A stretch of 38,770 nucleotides of DNA, from contig WPDH01000218.1 in NCBI GenBank assembly GCA_019137255.1, positions 1-38,770 of the forward strand, in the 5' to 3' direction. A model generated the notes under the pieces. That model ran no database searches. It saw nothing but the letters and a program-made list of their open reading frames with translations, and was not told the origin of the DNA. The translations under genes were made by a program, and so were the position numbers. Origin of the DNA: Corinectria fuckeliana (lineage: Eukaryota > Ascomycota > Sordariomycetes > Hypocreales > Nectriaceae). Shown here piece by piece: positions 10,848 through 22,721 of this stretch. Position 1 is the stretch's first letter, and each line of letters begins with the position of its first letter.

Positions 10848-11291
10848 CCTTGTGGTTGCTGTCTACTGATGATATTGTGCATCTTCCCGGGAGCCGACAT
10901 GGGTATTCGGATTCTGGCAGCGACAGCGAGTCCGAACAGGCGAACGCTTGCCTGTCGGCCTGGCCATGCCGCGACTCCGGCGGTGGCCTTGTGCGGAGGG
11001 CCGGGAGAATGAAAGCGAAGACCTGCGCAGCGGCTGTGCGATGTACTTCGCCTGTACACTCACTCGCAGCATGCATGTTTTAACCCCACCCTTAGATCTC
11101 CCAACGGTACCCACGCCCAGATTGAGTTGCAATCTAGCGATGCATGCAATTGCACTGGCGTCGATCTGAAACGAAATCCCGGGGGGGGGGGGGGGGGGGG
11201 GGGGGGCTGGCAAGCGGGGGAGGAAAACATGGCACGCCAAGCTAGGGCGACATAATCTTTTAGGCACTCACTTTCAGAAAACACGTCTCTA
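10848..11291. other. Spacer downstream of the JmjC gene
   Basis: Normal-composition DNA with no supported gene; short frames on both strands lack recognisable content. It holds the 26-bp G tract and ends at the TA target of the pogo element. Confidence 0.5.
11181..11206 (+). repeat. Homopolymer run of 26 G
   Basis: An uninterrupted G tract preceded by CCC and followed by CTGG. It lies 85 bp left of the pogo element. It could form quadruplexes, and such tracts are also prone to length errors in assembly. Confidence 0.95.
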
Positions 11292-11339
11292 AGATAACCC
11301 ACCCTGACACTGACCCCCCCACCCACTAGGCAGCCCTTT
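11292..11339 (+). repeat. Left TIR of the pogo-like element
   Basis: Matches the reverse complement of 22508-22555 with only a few C/T or G/A differences. It contains the core CACCCTGACACTGACC followed by a C run. Confidence 0.85.
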
Positions 11340-11394
11340 TAGCAACTAACACATCACAACCCTACATATTAAAGCATTAATTACATAACAACCT

Positions 11395-12301
11395 GATGAT
11401 TTAATTGGTTAATCTTCTTTCTTTAGCTTCTCTAGCTGCTACTTAAATAGTATAGAATTATAACCAGCTGATTAAATAGCTTCTAATACTACTATTAGGT
11501 CTAATATCTTACTATACTAATCTAAAGCCTTTTTTATCTGCTTAATCTAGATAAAAGTATTATTTAGATTAGGCTGTACTATTATCTTTTAGATTAGCTA
11601 GAATAATTTCAGCTGTGATTTTAGCTTAAGATTTTTAGCCTTTATAATAGCTAATTCTATTATATAGTTATTAAATCTCTTCTAAATTAAGTGAAAAAAG
11701 CTTTATACTATAAGATCTAACTAGCTAGCTAAAAGAAACTAGTATATAAGGTTATAAATCTACTTAAAATTTTATAGTGTTTAAGAACTAATAGAAACAG
11801 AGTCTTATACTATATTAAGTAGTGTTATATTAACTACTTTCTCTTAATTTAGCTGTTATAGTTAGTTATAATTAAGCTGGCTTAATAGTAGCTTTACTAG
11901 GTTAATAAGCTATAATTTTAAGCTCTTTTAGCCACTTAGAATATTCTGCCTAGTAAATATAGTATCTCTTACCTTTAAATAGTATTATAAAAAGGTTTAC
12001 TTACTAATTAGGGCTAATATTATAACTAGAGGCTTAAGTGTAAGCTTTTTATAATAAGCTCACTTAAGTAAGCTAAAAACTAAGATATCTAACAGTTAGG
12101 TTAAGTGTAATATATATAGTAAAAGATAAAACAGGTAAATATAATTAGTATAGTATTTTTATATAAAGTTAATTAATTTATAACTTTTATAACTATTTAT
12201 AATAAGAAGCTAACACTTATTAGGCTTTTTAAGCCTTATATTAAGAATAAATATATTTTTTAACTACTAAAAGCTAATTATATATATAGTTTAGCCTTTA
12301 A
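11395..12301 (-). pseudogene. pogo/Fot1 transposase, C-terminal half
   Basis: The reading continues from the other side of the inserted gypsy element. It shows LLDILVFSLLK-x-AYYKKL (the LQPLDVGVF region of the catalytic core in relatives) and then FTRQNILSGWK-like residues typical of the end of the DDE_1 domain. A charged coiled-coil-like tail (KAKNLKLKSQLK, QQLEKLKKED) follows. It is broken by many stops. The two halves are about 9.4 kb apart only because of the nested insertion. Confidence 0.75.
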
Positions 12302-12306
12302 GAGAG
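12302..12306 (+). repeat. Target-site duplication GAGAG, left
   Basis: Five bases identical to 21699-21703, directly outside the left LTR. Confidence 0.85.
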
Positions 12307-12690
12307 TAATATAAAATTAACTATATTAGGGGATATATAGAGTAAATACTACTAAGGGGAAGAATCTCTACTTATATGATTAAGATACCTAAAGCTTAGG
12401 AGTAAGATAGTAAGGTAATAAGATAATAATTCTTCTATCTATTCTAGTGATAGTCTTCCTCTTTATATAAGGGAAAGTCTTAGGGCACTCTCTAGGTATT
12501 CCCTAGGAAATCTCTAGATAGGTCTTAAGATTTCCCTAGGACTATCCTAGGATTTCCTAGGATAATTCTTAGCCTAATTAGTGGGAGATTTCTCTTCTTG
12601 TTGTGGCCACTCTCTAGTGGCCCTCTCTAGGGTTATAGCCTAAGCTGTTACTAGATGGTAATAGCTCTCTGTCTAGCTTATTTTGTAATA
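12307..12690 (-). repeat. 3' LTR of the nested gypsy element
   Basis: 384 bp, aligned end to end with 21315-21698. Its outer end on the minus strand, originally TGTTACAAAAT in the partner LTR, here reads TATTACAAAAT, a G-to-A change. Confidence 0.9.
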
Positions 12691-15000
12691 AATCCCTATA
12701 ATAAAAGAAAAGTGTGCTATTCTTAGTGTGTCTATATTAATTACAGCTAGGCTGTTTCCCACACTAGTGGGAGTTTTATTAATAGTTATATATATGATTT
12801 TCTTAATTTAGGGGTGCTTATCTTATATTTGTTATTATATATTAGGGAAATATTCTAACTTTGTTAAGCCTCTTATCTGTTATCTTTTCTTCGCCTGTTT
12901 AGTTTGTTAGGAACTTCTTATATATGTTGTTAATAATATTCTTATATTCCTCCCTAATAAGCTTCTCTAAATCTATAGCTACTAGGGGTATATTATGCTT
13001 CTTAGTGTTAGTAGGGGCAGGTTAGTAGAGTTAGTATTTTCTAGCCTTAGTAGCGTAGAGTGCTATTAGAAGGCTGATAGCCTATATGTTCTGCTTAGCG
13101 CTAACAGGGGTAATAAGTATAGGTCTTCTAGCTGTGTTCTACTTGCCTTTCTTATAGAACTATAGTACTACCTTAATTACTTTAGTGGTGGTCTCTAGGT
13201 GGGAAAAGAACTCTTATTATACTATTTGCTTAGCTAGCTTAGTTATATTATTATCTAGAAAGCTAATTACCTGTAGTGTGTTATTAAGGCGGATTACTAG
13301 TTCTAGAGATATTTCTGCTATTTATACTGTCTATTATAGGGAGTAGTCTAACTATGTTATTTTGTGGTAAACCTAATAGTATTTAGCGAAATATTTAGCT
13401 GTGTTAATATTAAGAAACTAGATAGCTTAGTTAGCTACCTAGATGTATTATACTAGTGTGGTTTCTCCTTCTTGCTAGACTATAGCTTCTAGGATAATAG
13501 GCATATTATTTTACAGGGTGGTAGTCTTAAGTTATGTGCTTACTATTACTTGTTATAGAGTTGTAGCTATACTGTTATTAATAGCTGCTAAAAGTGTGTT
13601 AGTAGTGTTTTATTTAGCGGGGGTGATAATATTTTATAATATAAATAGATCTTTATTATGATTTCCTTAAGGGGTTATAGTTCTTAATAGGGCTATTATA
13701 AAGAGCTAATATTTTAGTTTGCGAGTTAGAGTGCTTAAGATAGGGTTAGTAAAGTAAGTGTGTTTAAGTGATAAGCTAATAGAAGTGTTAATTTCCTGTT
13801 ATATATCAGGCTAAAGCTGGCATGCTAGGTTAATATAAGTATAGCTATCTGCTAATTCTCTAATCTTATTAAGGGCTTTTTAGGCTTTATTAATTAGGGT
13901 GGGTAACTACTAGGAGGTTATCTTAGTAATTTGCTTAAGTATTTTAGTAAGGATTATAAAGATCTTAATTTTTCTAATAATAGATATAGTTAGCTTATAA
14001 ATATTAGTTTGTGTTAGCCTAATTATATTATTAAAGCTTATAGTGAGGGCGTAAGTATTTCCCGCTAGGGGAGGGCTATTACTCTAATACTACCTGTTCT
14101 ATTCTTATATTTATTATAGTATTTCTTATGGTAGTATGCTTAGTTTACTAGCTGTCTTACTTACTACTTTACTTATAACTTTACTTATAGCTTTATTTAA
14201 GGTTTTATACTAATTATAGTTTAGGTTGTTATAGTAGTATATCTAGTTCTATTAGTCTATAAACCTAGTGTTAAGGTTATAGCTTTTAGCTTATATAAGC
14301 TAGTAGAAATATTTATAGTATTATAAGAAGGTCTTAATCTAAATATAGTATTAGTTAGAGCTTTTAGCTGCTCTAAGGTTATATTTATTACTATATAGCT
14401 GTATAGCTTAGTAATACTTTTTATACTAAAGGCAGAGGGGATATTAGGTGAGCTAGTTCTTAAATAGCTAGTAAAGCTCTTAGTCTTTAAACAGAAATAT
14501 ATTACTTAATAAGAGAATTTAGAATAGTACTTATTCTTCTTATTTAGTATTATAAGGTATTTCTTATATGTTAGTAGTATAAGATTATAGCCTTCTCCTC
14601 TAAGAAGTAAAGATAGTAATATATAAAGGAAAATAATAATAAAAGAAAATAGTATACTAGGTTATAAGATGTTAATTTCTTACTTATATGTCCTATTATT
14701 AGCTAGTAGTAGCTATTAGTAGTATTCTTAGTAAGATAGTAGTAAATATACTAGGTTATTACTTTAGGTGATTTACTATTATAGCCTGGGATTTCTCTAA
14801 ATAGGACTCTCTCTAGCTAGCACTCTTAATACTATAGTATTTTATAGTGTGGGGTTTTTTCTTAGTCTTTTACGCTTTTAGTATAAGGCCTTAGTAGTGT
14901 TATATATTTAGTCTACTATATTATTTTTAGTCTGTTTTTTAACTAGTATAGTTATTACTTATATAACTAGCTACAGCTTACTATACTTAGGTTTTTATTT
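12691..15000 (-). other. Unassigned gypsy segment downstream of integrase
   Basis: About 2 kb or more lies between the integrase remnant and the 3' LTR. On the minus strand several long stretches have sensible, polar, helix-rich residues broken only by stops, such as LPTLINKAQKALNKIREL-like (near 13830-13930) and LVAIDLEKLIREEYKNIINN (near 12930-12990). I do not recognise the family. It may be a third open reading frame, a C-terminal pol extension, or DNA captured from elsewhere. Confidence 0.4.
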
Positions 15001-15689
15001 CTTAGTAAGTTCTGCTTTATATTACTCTCTTACCTAGTATTCTATAATAAGCTTATTACTTTTAATAGTATCTTCTTCTAGCTAGAGGTTATAGTTACTT
15101 AGCTATTCTTTCTATATAATAAGATACTTAGTTTTTAGTTTTTCTTTTTCTTGCTTTTATATTTATAATCTAATTACTTAATTAACTTTCTAGTGTTTAT
15201 ACTTATCCTTTTAGTTTTCTGTCTTATAGTCTTTTATTAGGATAGCTCCTAGTTATCTAATTAGTTTATCTACTAGCTTAAGTTAAGCAACTAATATTAC
15301 TAGGTGGATATTAAGGTTATCTTTTATTTTAAGTCTGTATACTAGGTTTCCTACCTGTTTAAGAATTTTATATAGTTTAGTTTTTTTCTCCTTTAGTTTT
15401 TTTATATAGTTATCTACCACTATATATTCTTTCTTATAGAGTTCTAACTAGACCTAGTCTCTTAGTTTATATTTCACTAGCTAGTATTTCTAGTTATACT
15501 AGTATTTTATAGCTGCTTATATAAAGGCTAAAGCGAGTTTAGCTTTATTATAGAGAATATTCTAATTAAAGGTGTTAGATTTATCTTCTAGCTATTATAG
15601 CCTATTATTTAAGTACTACCTAATAACTAGCTCACTTAGTGATATATTAATAGCTAACAAATATAAGTTATTTAGGCTAAACTAGAGGG

Positions 15690-18000
15690 GGATAAGAGCT
15701 AGGACCTAAGGCTAGCCTGAGAAGTCACTAGTGAAATATTAAAGGGCTACTTTTACTATCTGATTTTATCTTTCTATAGCTCTATTAGTTTATAAATACT
15801 ATACTATTAACATAAGAAGCTTAGTTCTAAATACTGTCTATAAACCTTACTAAAAGTCTAATATAAACTTTATATCTTAGTTAGATATAATACTATATAG
15901 AATTCCCTAGTTATATTATATTAGTTTTATAAATAATACTTATACCTAGTCTTTAGTAGTATACTAATTATTCCCTAGTATAAGCAGGCATATCTAACAC
16001 TACTTACAGGTAATAGTTAGTAAGTAGTTAAAAAACTACTTTCCTAAGTTTAGCTATAATATTTCTTTAGCTTTTACAATTAGTAGCCCTATAATAAAGT
16101 CTATTATAATTATATAAAATAGGATTAGAAGGCTCTAAATAGGTATTAGTTAGCCTAGTAGTTTCTAGTGGTTAGTAAGGTTTCTACTATATATATTATA
16201 TTTATCTTATACTACTTAGATTTCTTAGTATAGGTTAGTTATTACAAAAGAACTTAATAGGTCCTGCTAAGATTATACCTCCCCTAGGTGAAAGTTCTGC
16301 TTATAATTATCTTAAATAACTTTCTAGCCTATATCTATAGGTAAGTATAGCTGTTAGTATCTACTATACTCTTATAAGTAGATAAGTCTATTCTGCTAAA
16401 AGAAGAGAAGCCTTAAGATCTTATCTTTTTTACTAAGCTATACTAGAATTACTACCTATTTTGCTTTCTTAGGATACTAGTTAATAATTTCCTAGTATAG
16501 ACTAGTTTACACACTAGCTTCCATAAAGTAGAAGGTATAAGTAACTAGTTTCTCCCCTTCCTAAAGGCAGTCTAGTTTGCCTTTCTTAGTGCTATCTTAT
16601 ATATCTTCTTAGCCTAAAAGCCTTAAAAGTATATCTAGTACTATATTAGTTAGTCCTAAGATATATTAGATATCTAATAGGTACTAGCTAAGATATTATA
16701 AAGCTAGGGTAAGATAATTATTATTCTATAGGGCGCTAATAAACACTAATTTCTAGCAGACTAGAGTATAGATAGCAGAGTAGTTAGTAAGTATAATCAC
16801 TTTATCTTTCTGTATTAACTAGATTATTATCCAGGCTTTTTAGCACATTTAGACTAGGTATACTATTTTTATTTCTATCAGCTAGTAGTTTTTCTTAGTA
16901 TTATACAGGGCTTAGCTAAGATATATAATAAGATATATAACTATAAATAGGATTTTACTAACTTAATCCTAGGTGTATTTTAGGTCTAGGTGATATATTA
17001 TACCTCTTATTTCCTATTCTTTTAATATATTAAGCTAGATAAATAGTTTTATATTTAGATTAAAGTAATAAAGTGATTTAGTGTTTACTAGCCTGTTTAT
17101 AACCTTATAGAAACTATTAATCTCTTTAGGAGTTAAGGTAAACTCAGCTTAGGTTATATAGCTAACCTGTTCCTAACCTATTACTAATTCGCCTAATTTA
17201 CATCCTTTTATAAGCATACTAGTTTTCCTAGCCTATAGTAGTTTAATAGCTTTAGCAAATCTTAGGATTAAGTGCTATAGCTATCTAACTATACTAATCT
17301 ATTTCTTAAGTTAAAGTAAATTTGTTAGGAATTTAATATTTCTTAGGGCTACTACCTATTTCTAGGTATTAAATAGGCCTAGCCTGTCTACTTAGAATCT
17401 AAGCAATTAGACTAATAGGTAGCCTAAGAAGGCTTTCTTAGCTAAGAGAGTAATATTCTTTTTCTAGAACAGCTAAAAGATTATCTAAAGATACTCTAGA
17501 TATTTTATATTATTATTAGAGAAAATAATAATATTATTAATAAATACTATAGTAAAAGCCTAATATAGTTAGAGTAGCTAGTCTATAAACTATTAGATAT
17601 ATACTAGTAAGTTCTTAAATCTTATTAGGGCTATCTTAGATTACTCTAATTCTTAGTAGCTAACTACTATAAAGTGATCTTAGTATTTAAGGTGTACTAG
17701 AAACTAGTAAAAAAATAACTAGGTATTAATAACACTAATATATTATTTCCCCTAGAGTTTACTAAGAATATCCTCTTATAGGAGTATTAAGTAGGTATTA
17801 GAAATTATTATATTATTTAGGGCTTATAAGTCTACTATTATATATTCTTTCTCTTTACTTACTACTATTTACTATACTATAAAGACAGAGCTTATAAATA
17901 GTATTAGTTTTATAACTTACTCTATTTATTCTTAGTTATATAGTTAGTTAAATATAGCATCTAGAAAGTCTCTTCTCTTTTTTCCTAGCAGGTAAGGTTA
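15690..18000 (-). pseudogene. gypsy pol remnant: reverse transcriptase to integrase
   Basis: On the minus strand, RT lies near 17480-17960. It has DILSKLQGKQYISVI, a VVS motif and FINNIIIFS, the YxDD catalytic box in which both aspartates read Asn, as G-to-A mutation would produce. Around 15690-16270 is the integrase core with DIKFILDFW, ERKNQIVKVALQYF and neighbouring residues. RNase H should lie between them but is too decayed to define. Stops interrupt every part. In life the polyprotein copies element RNA to DNA and inserts it into the genome. Confidence 0.8.
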
Positions 18001-21000
18001 TAATCCTAGCTTCTATTAGTACTAGTTATCTACTAAGAGTACCTTTATATACTTATACTTAGGTACTAATATTTCCCCTTAGTTAGCTTAAATGCTAACA
18101 TATTTCTATGTGAGACCTTACACTTATTATATAAAGCTAGTTTAGTTATTATAGATTCTTACTCTTTCTGCTATTTTAACTTCTAGGAGGGTCTTATCTC
18201 TAGATATGCCTAGCTTAGCATTTAGGTTTAGACTAGCATTCTAGAATTTTATACTAGGTTTCTAGTTAGGTTTCTTATTAGCTAGAGTTATAGCTTCTTA
18301 GGTTAAGCGTTTAAGCTTACAGGTTATTAGTATTATATCTTTATGTTTAGTAAGTAGGTTACCCTAGTTAGCTTTTTTAATAGAGTTCTTATTTTCAACT
18401 AGTTTAAGAATACCTAGTTATTAGTTCTTTTAGATTATTAGTAGCTTTTACCTATTATTTATTATAAAGACTGCCTTAGGCTGCCTTATAATAGCTCTAA
18501 TAACACCTTAACTTTATAAGTTAAGAAGAAAGTCTCAGCCCTTTAGGACACCTAGTATGCTTGCCTATACTGCTTTACTGCTTTTAGGAGGGATTATAAT
18601 ATATATATCACTTTTCACTAGATATTTATAAGGTCTTATATAGATATATACTAAGATAGGCAGGCACAGCCTGTTAGCCACACCTATTCGCACTTCCTAC
18701 TAAGTATTAATAATATCCACTTTATAGGTAGTATTAAATTCTTAGCCTAAAAGTAGTCTTACTAATAGTTCTAGTATAACCTAAGCTCTAATATAAACCT
18801 TTACTACTATATATTCTCCTGCTTAGTAGCTTAGTAAGTATACTATAAATATTACCTATTCTTCCGCCTTATTCTAGCCTACACTACTAAGCTTAGCCTA
18901 ATATTCTCTAGTGAAGATTATATCTAAGAAGAACTAGAGTATCTTATAACTAACTACTAAGCATATTATACTTATATCTATATAGATCTCTTATTATTTA
19001 GTCTTAGCTAGAGTGGCTTTTACTTATACCTGTATATAACTATACTTTAAGAGGTATTATAAGTTTAGTTTCTTACCTTATAGTATATACTTAATAATAG
19101 TAGGAATTTACTTAGGCTTATAAGTAAGGTAGACTAAGTCTTATAGTAAAACTAGGCGGTAGTTACTAATATCTAGAATAAATTTCTTAGTACTATCCTA
19201 GCTTTTTATAGTTTTCTAGATAAATCTATATACCTCTAGTATAGCATATAGGGATTTTAGGTTATCCTGTGGTTTATTTATATTAGTATTATATTATTCT
19301 ATTACTATATAAGCTACCTCTTCTAAATTTTATAGTTCTTCTCTAGTAAAAAAGGCTTACACCTATTCTTAGAAAATATAGTACCCTCTAAGCTTATCTA
19401 GCTAGATATTATTAAATATATAAAATATTTAAGTGCTTATATTCCTACTACTAGGTTGCCCTAAGTATATAATTATAAGGCAAAAAGCTAGAGCTAGTAG
19501 TAAAACTGCATTTTAAGTTAGGGTTTTAACAGCTATTATATTTCTTACTAGTGGGGGTGATATAAACTAGACTTAATTTTAAGTTAGTATATTATTTTAT
19601 ACTTCTAGGGGTGTAAGTAAGAGTATATATACTTATCCCTGCTAATAGTTGTTCTACTATAAGGGGAGGCTTCTATTATTACCTATTTATAAGGTTAGTC
19701 TAGCTGTATTACTATATAAGGTTTAGAGGTATATTATCTTTAGTTCCTAGGTGGCTATACTAGCTTAGTTTCTTATTAAGATATAATACTTTCCCCTAAG
19801 AAGATAGCTCTAACTTTCTGCTATTATATAAATATAAAAGTTTAGTATATAAAGCTTGTTTATATCCGCCTAGTTATTAATAGACTAGTAAGAAGCTAGG
19901 TGGCTTATAACTTCTTAGAGGTAGATATTAAGCTTATTAAAAACTAAGTTAGCAAGATAATTAAGTAGGTATCTAGTAGTATATACTATATATTTAACTC
20001 TAGATATCTAATTCTAGAAGTTAACTTAGTTAGTAATATCTTAAATAGTAAATTTCTCTTTTTACAGAGTGTCTATTATAACTTCTAGTTAGGTTTTAAA
20101 GCAGGTCTAGATTAGATTAATCTATATACTAATTCTCTTATAACTATTCTAAAGTGCTACTTATTAGTTATTAGTTAGGTTATTAGTATACTAGTCTAGA
20201 GCTAATCTAAAAAGCAGGTATAGTATATTCTAAACTAGTACTGCTTTATATTCTAGTCCTTATACTATATATTATTCTAAGGAATTAATAAAACAGAAGA
20301 TGCTTCTCTAGATAAGGTTCTTATTATCTAGCTTTATATTATTAAAGGATTTATTATAGGTATCTACTAGTTAGAACTTTCCTACTTCTTTTACTTAGAA
20401 CTAAATATATAGCACTAAGATAGTATTTATTTATATCTAGCTAAGAAGGTTATATAGGTCTTCTATAGTAATAGGGGTTTCTTATACTATTAGATGTTTT
20501 AGCAGATTATCTGTGCTTAGGGCTGATTCTGTTAGTATCTTAACTGTTAGAGCTAGAGGTTATTAATCTACTATTATAGGTTTCTTACCTTTATTTAGTC
20601 AGAAGGTTAAGTTAAACTCTATAGGGGCTAGTTTGTTTTACAGACTAGTTATTAGAAGGAGGGTATCTCTAAAGTGTTATTAGGCTAGGATTTATAGTAG
20701 GTTTAACAGGTTAGTAAATTAGAATCTTAGTTTATCTTTAATATCCTAGTTATAAAGCTGTTAAGCAAGATTATTATTAACTAGGTTAGCTATTAGTTGC
20801 TAGGTAAAAAGAGATAGTTATAGTGAAATAGGAAAGGTCCTAGAGGGGGTTAAGCTAGTTATTCTTAAGGAGCTTATAAGTGGTTAGAAGATATTTAGGG
20901 GTAGTAATAAGTGTTAGTATTTCTGTCTGATTAGGTAGTAATAGAGTTCTTTCTAGTTATATACTTATTTCTCAGATTTTAACCACCTTATAATTACCTT

Positions 21001-21314
21001 CTTAATTCTAGTGTATAATTTTAACTTTTATGTTAAGAGGTATATAAGAGACTTAGCTACTTCCTTAGGGTTAGGTCTAGAGGTAGCATATAAAAGAAAT
21101 AGGTAGGCAAGTTCTAACTGCTAATATTATTCCTAAAGGTAATATTCCTATACTTATATATTATCTTTCTTATTAATTAAGTTAATTACCTTAGGGGAGA
21201 AGAGTTCCTAGTAACTAGAGATTTCTTAGTAAGCTTTTAGGAGTTTCTAACTAAGATAAAAGTTAAGAGCTATTTAGAAGATATATAAGTACAGGTAATA
21301 TAATTACTACTATT
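18001..21314 (-). other. gypsy 5' region (gag/protease expected), not resolvable
   Basis: This is the stretch between the 5' LTR and RT, where gag, a zinc knuckle and protease are expected. RIP has left no motif I can defend. No other gene is seen. Confidence 0.4.
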
Positions 21315-21698
21315 TAATATAGAATTAACTATATTAGGAGATATATAGAGTAAATACCACTAGAGGGAAGAATCCCTACTTATATAATTAAGATACCTAA
21401 AGCTTAGGAGTAAGATAGTAAGATAATAAAATGATAATTCTTCTATTTATTCTAGTGATAGTCTTCCCCTTTATATAAGAGAAAGTCCTAAGGTACTCTC
21501 TAGGTATTCCCTAGGAAATCTCTAAATAGGTCTTAAGATTTCTCTAGGACTATCCTAGGATTTCCTAGGATAATTCTTAGCCTAATTAGTGGGAGATTTC
21601 TCTTCTTATTATAGCTACTCTCTAGTGGCCCTCTCTAGGGTTATAGCCTAAGCTGTTACCAGATGGTAACAGCTCTCTGTCTGGCTCATTTTGTAACA
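21315..21698 (-). repeat. 5' LTR of the nested gypsy element
   Basis: 384 bp matching 12307-12690. Its minus-strand start TGTTACAAAATGAGC is the better preserved copy, with the TG expected at an LTR end. Confidence 0.9.
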
Positions 21699-21703
21699 GA
21701 GAG
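21699..21703 (+). repeat. Target-site duplication GAGAG, right
   Basis: Five bases identical to 12302-12306, directly outside the right LTR. Confidence 0.85.
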
Positions 21704-22413
21704 GCTGTAAATTACAATTAGTTAAGATTAGTATAATCTTTTAAAAACTACTAGGCTTAAACTATTATACCTTTAAAGATAACTAATAGTAAAAGTTAGA
21801 CTCTAGTTATAAAAGCGTATTTTATAATACTAGTTTAATTATATAAGCTAGGCTGTTACTTAATAGCTGCTTTCTTTTTTAATAGGCTAATAATAAGCCT
21901 GTTATAACTATAACCTTTTAGTATACTAGTCTTATTTATATTATAGTAATTATATTAGCAAATAGCTTTAACCTCTAAGAGGCTTATTTGTTAGAAGAAG
22001 TCTTAGATAGTAGGAATATTACTACTTTTAGTAGAAACTAAATTAAGAGGCTAGTAATAGAGAGTTTTAATTTGTAGATTCTATTAGAAAAAAGCTTTTA
22101 TCTAGTGCTTTCTAAGCAGATTAAGATCTCTTTATTTAACTAAGACTTAGTAGACTAGCTGCTTTACTTAGCTGTAAGTTAGTAAAAAACTTAGTAAGCC
22201 TTATATAATAATCTAATTATATAGCTACTTTTTCTAGTCTTAAGAAAGCCTTTAAAGATATTTATAAGCTAACTAGGTAGGTTATATACTATAAAGTTAA
22301 TTATAAAGTGTTATATAAGAGATTCCCTAGTTATTAGCTGCTTTTTAGATTACTATACTAGCCTTAACATCTTAGATAGTGTTTAAAAGGGCCTGCTTAG
22401 TGTATTTAGGCAT
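21704..22413 (-). pseudogene. pogo/Fot1 transposase, N-terminal half
   Basis: Translation from ATG at 22413 begins MPKYTKQALLNTI and reaches KAANN-x-GISYITL, the pipsqueak-type helix-turn-helix that binds the TIR in this family. Further on are remnants of the DDE_1 catalytic core: YN-[I/M]-DKTSIL-like residues, KKKAAIK, LYN-x-TSIIKYAFIT and LVIFKGIIV. The half ends at FTAS, where the retrotransposon interrupts it. Numerous stop codons fall where Trp or Gln is expected. Confidence 0.8.
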
Positions 22414-22507
22414 TTTAATTCGCCTAACTAAATTTCAGAGCTATAAGAGCTTATTTTATTATGTTATAGTTAGTTATAATTAAGAGTAGTAGTATTATAA
22501 GAGCAGG

Positions 22508-22555
22508 AAAAAGCTGTCCGGTGGGTGGGGGGGTCAGTGTCAGGGTGGGTCATCT
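22508..22555 (-). repeat. Right TIR of the pogo-like element
   Basis: Inverted counterpart of 11292-11339. It keeps the GGTCAGTGTCAGGGTG core on the plus strand. Confidence 0.85.
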
Positions 22556-22625
22556 TAGTTAATTAGTTTTTAAAGCAATATGATAAACGCCCTGGTCTTA
22601 CAGCGGCTAATACGCTGTGGCCGCT

Positions 22626-22635
22626 CTTACTAATA
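22626..22635 (+). repeat. MULE target-site duplication, left
   Basis: CTTACTAATA, identical to 25301-25310. Confidence 0.95.
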
Positions 22636-22687
22636 GGACGTGATATAAAGCATACCAATCTGACTATTAAGCATACTAAATGTGGCT
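22636..22687 (+). repeat. Left TIR of the MULE
   Basis: 52 bp starting GGACGTGATATAAAGC and ending AATGTGGCT; pairs with 25249-25300. Confidence 0.9.
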
Positions 22688-22721
22688 AAGAGTGGGTCTG
22701 TTACCCCGCTGATACTAATGC

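Larger units (their letters stand above)
12307..21698 (-). mobile_element. Ty3/gypsy LTR retrotransposon nested in pogo, RIP-inactivated
   Basis: A 9392-bp element with two 384-bp direct LTRs and a 5-bp GAGAG target duplication. Reverse transcriptase and integrase remnants read on the minus strand in the order RT then integrase, which is the Ty3/gypsy order. The 5' LTR is therefore the right one. LTR differences are largely C/T or G/A. The primer-binding site and polypurine tract could not be read with confidence after mutation. Confidence 0.9.
11292..22555 (-). mobile_element. pogo/Fot1-like Tc1-mariner transposon, split by a gypsy insertion
   Basis: The ends are 48-bp imperfect inverted repeats flanked by TA (11290-11291 and 22556-22557), the target duplication of this superfamily. 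Without the nested retrotransposon and one GAGAG copy the element is about 1.87 kb, the usual size for Fot1-like elements. The transposase reads on the minus strand, 5' half at the right and 3' half at the left. The interior is heavily RIP-mutated, whereas the outer 40-50 bp at each end are GC-rich and nearly unmutated. Confidence 0.85.

Noticed and set aside
10574..11326. Minus-strand frames downstream of JmjC
   Set aside because: They have no domain, some run through the poly-G tract as proline, and they oppose the second JmjC exon.
13000..14600. CRISPR-like or tandem array in the gypsy 3' part
   Set aside because: Repeated TAGT/AGCT words are only low-complexity output of RIP; no regular spacing was found.
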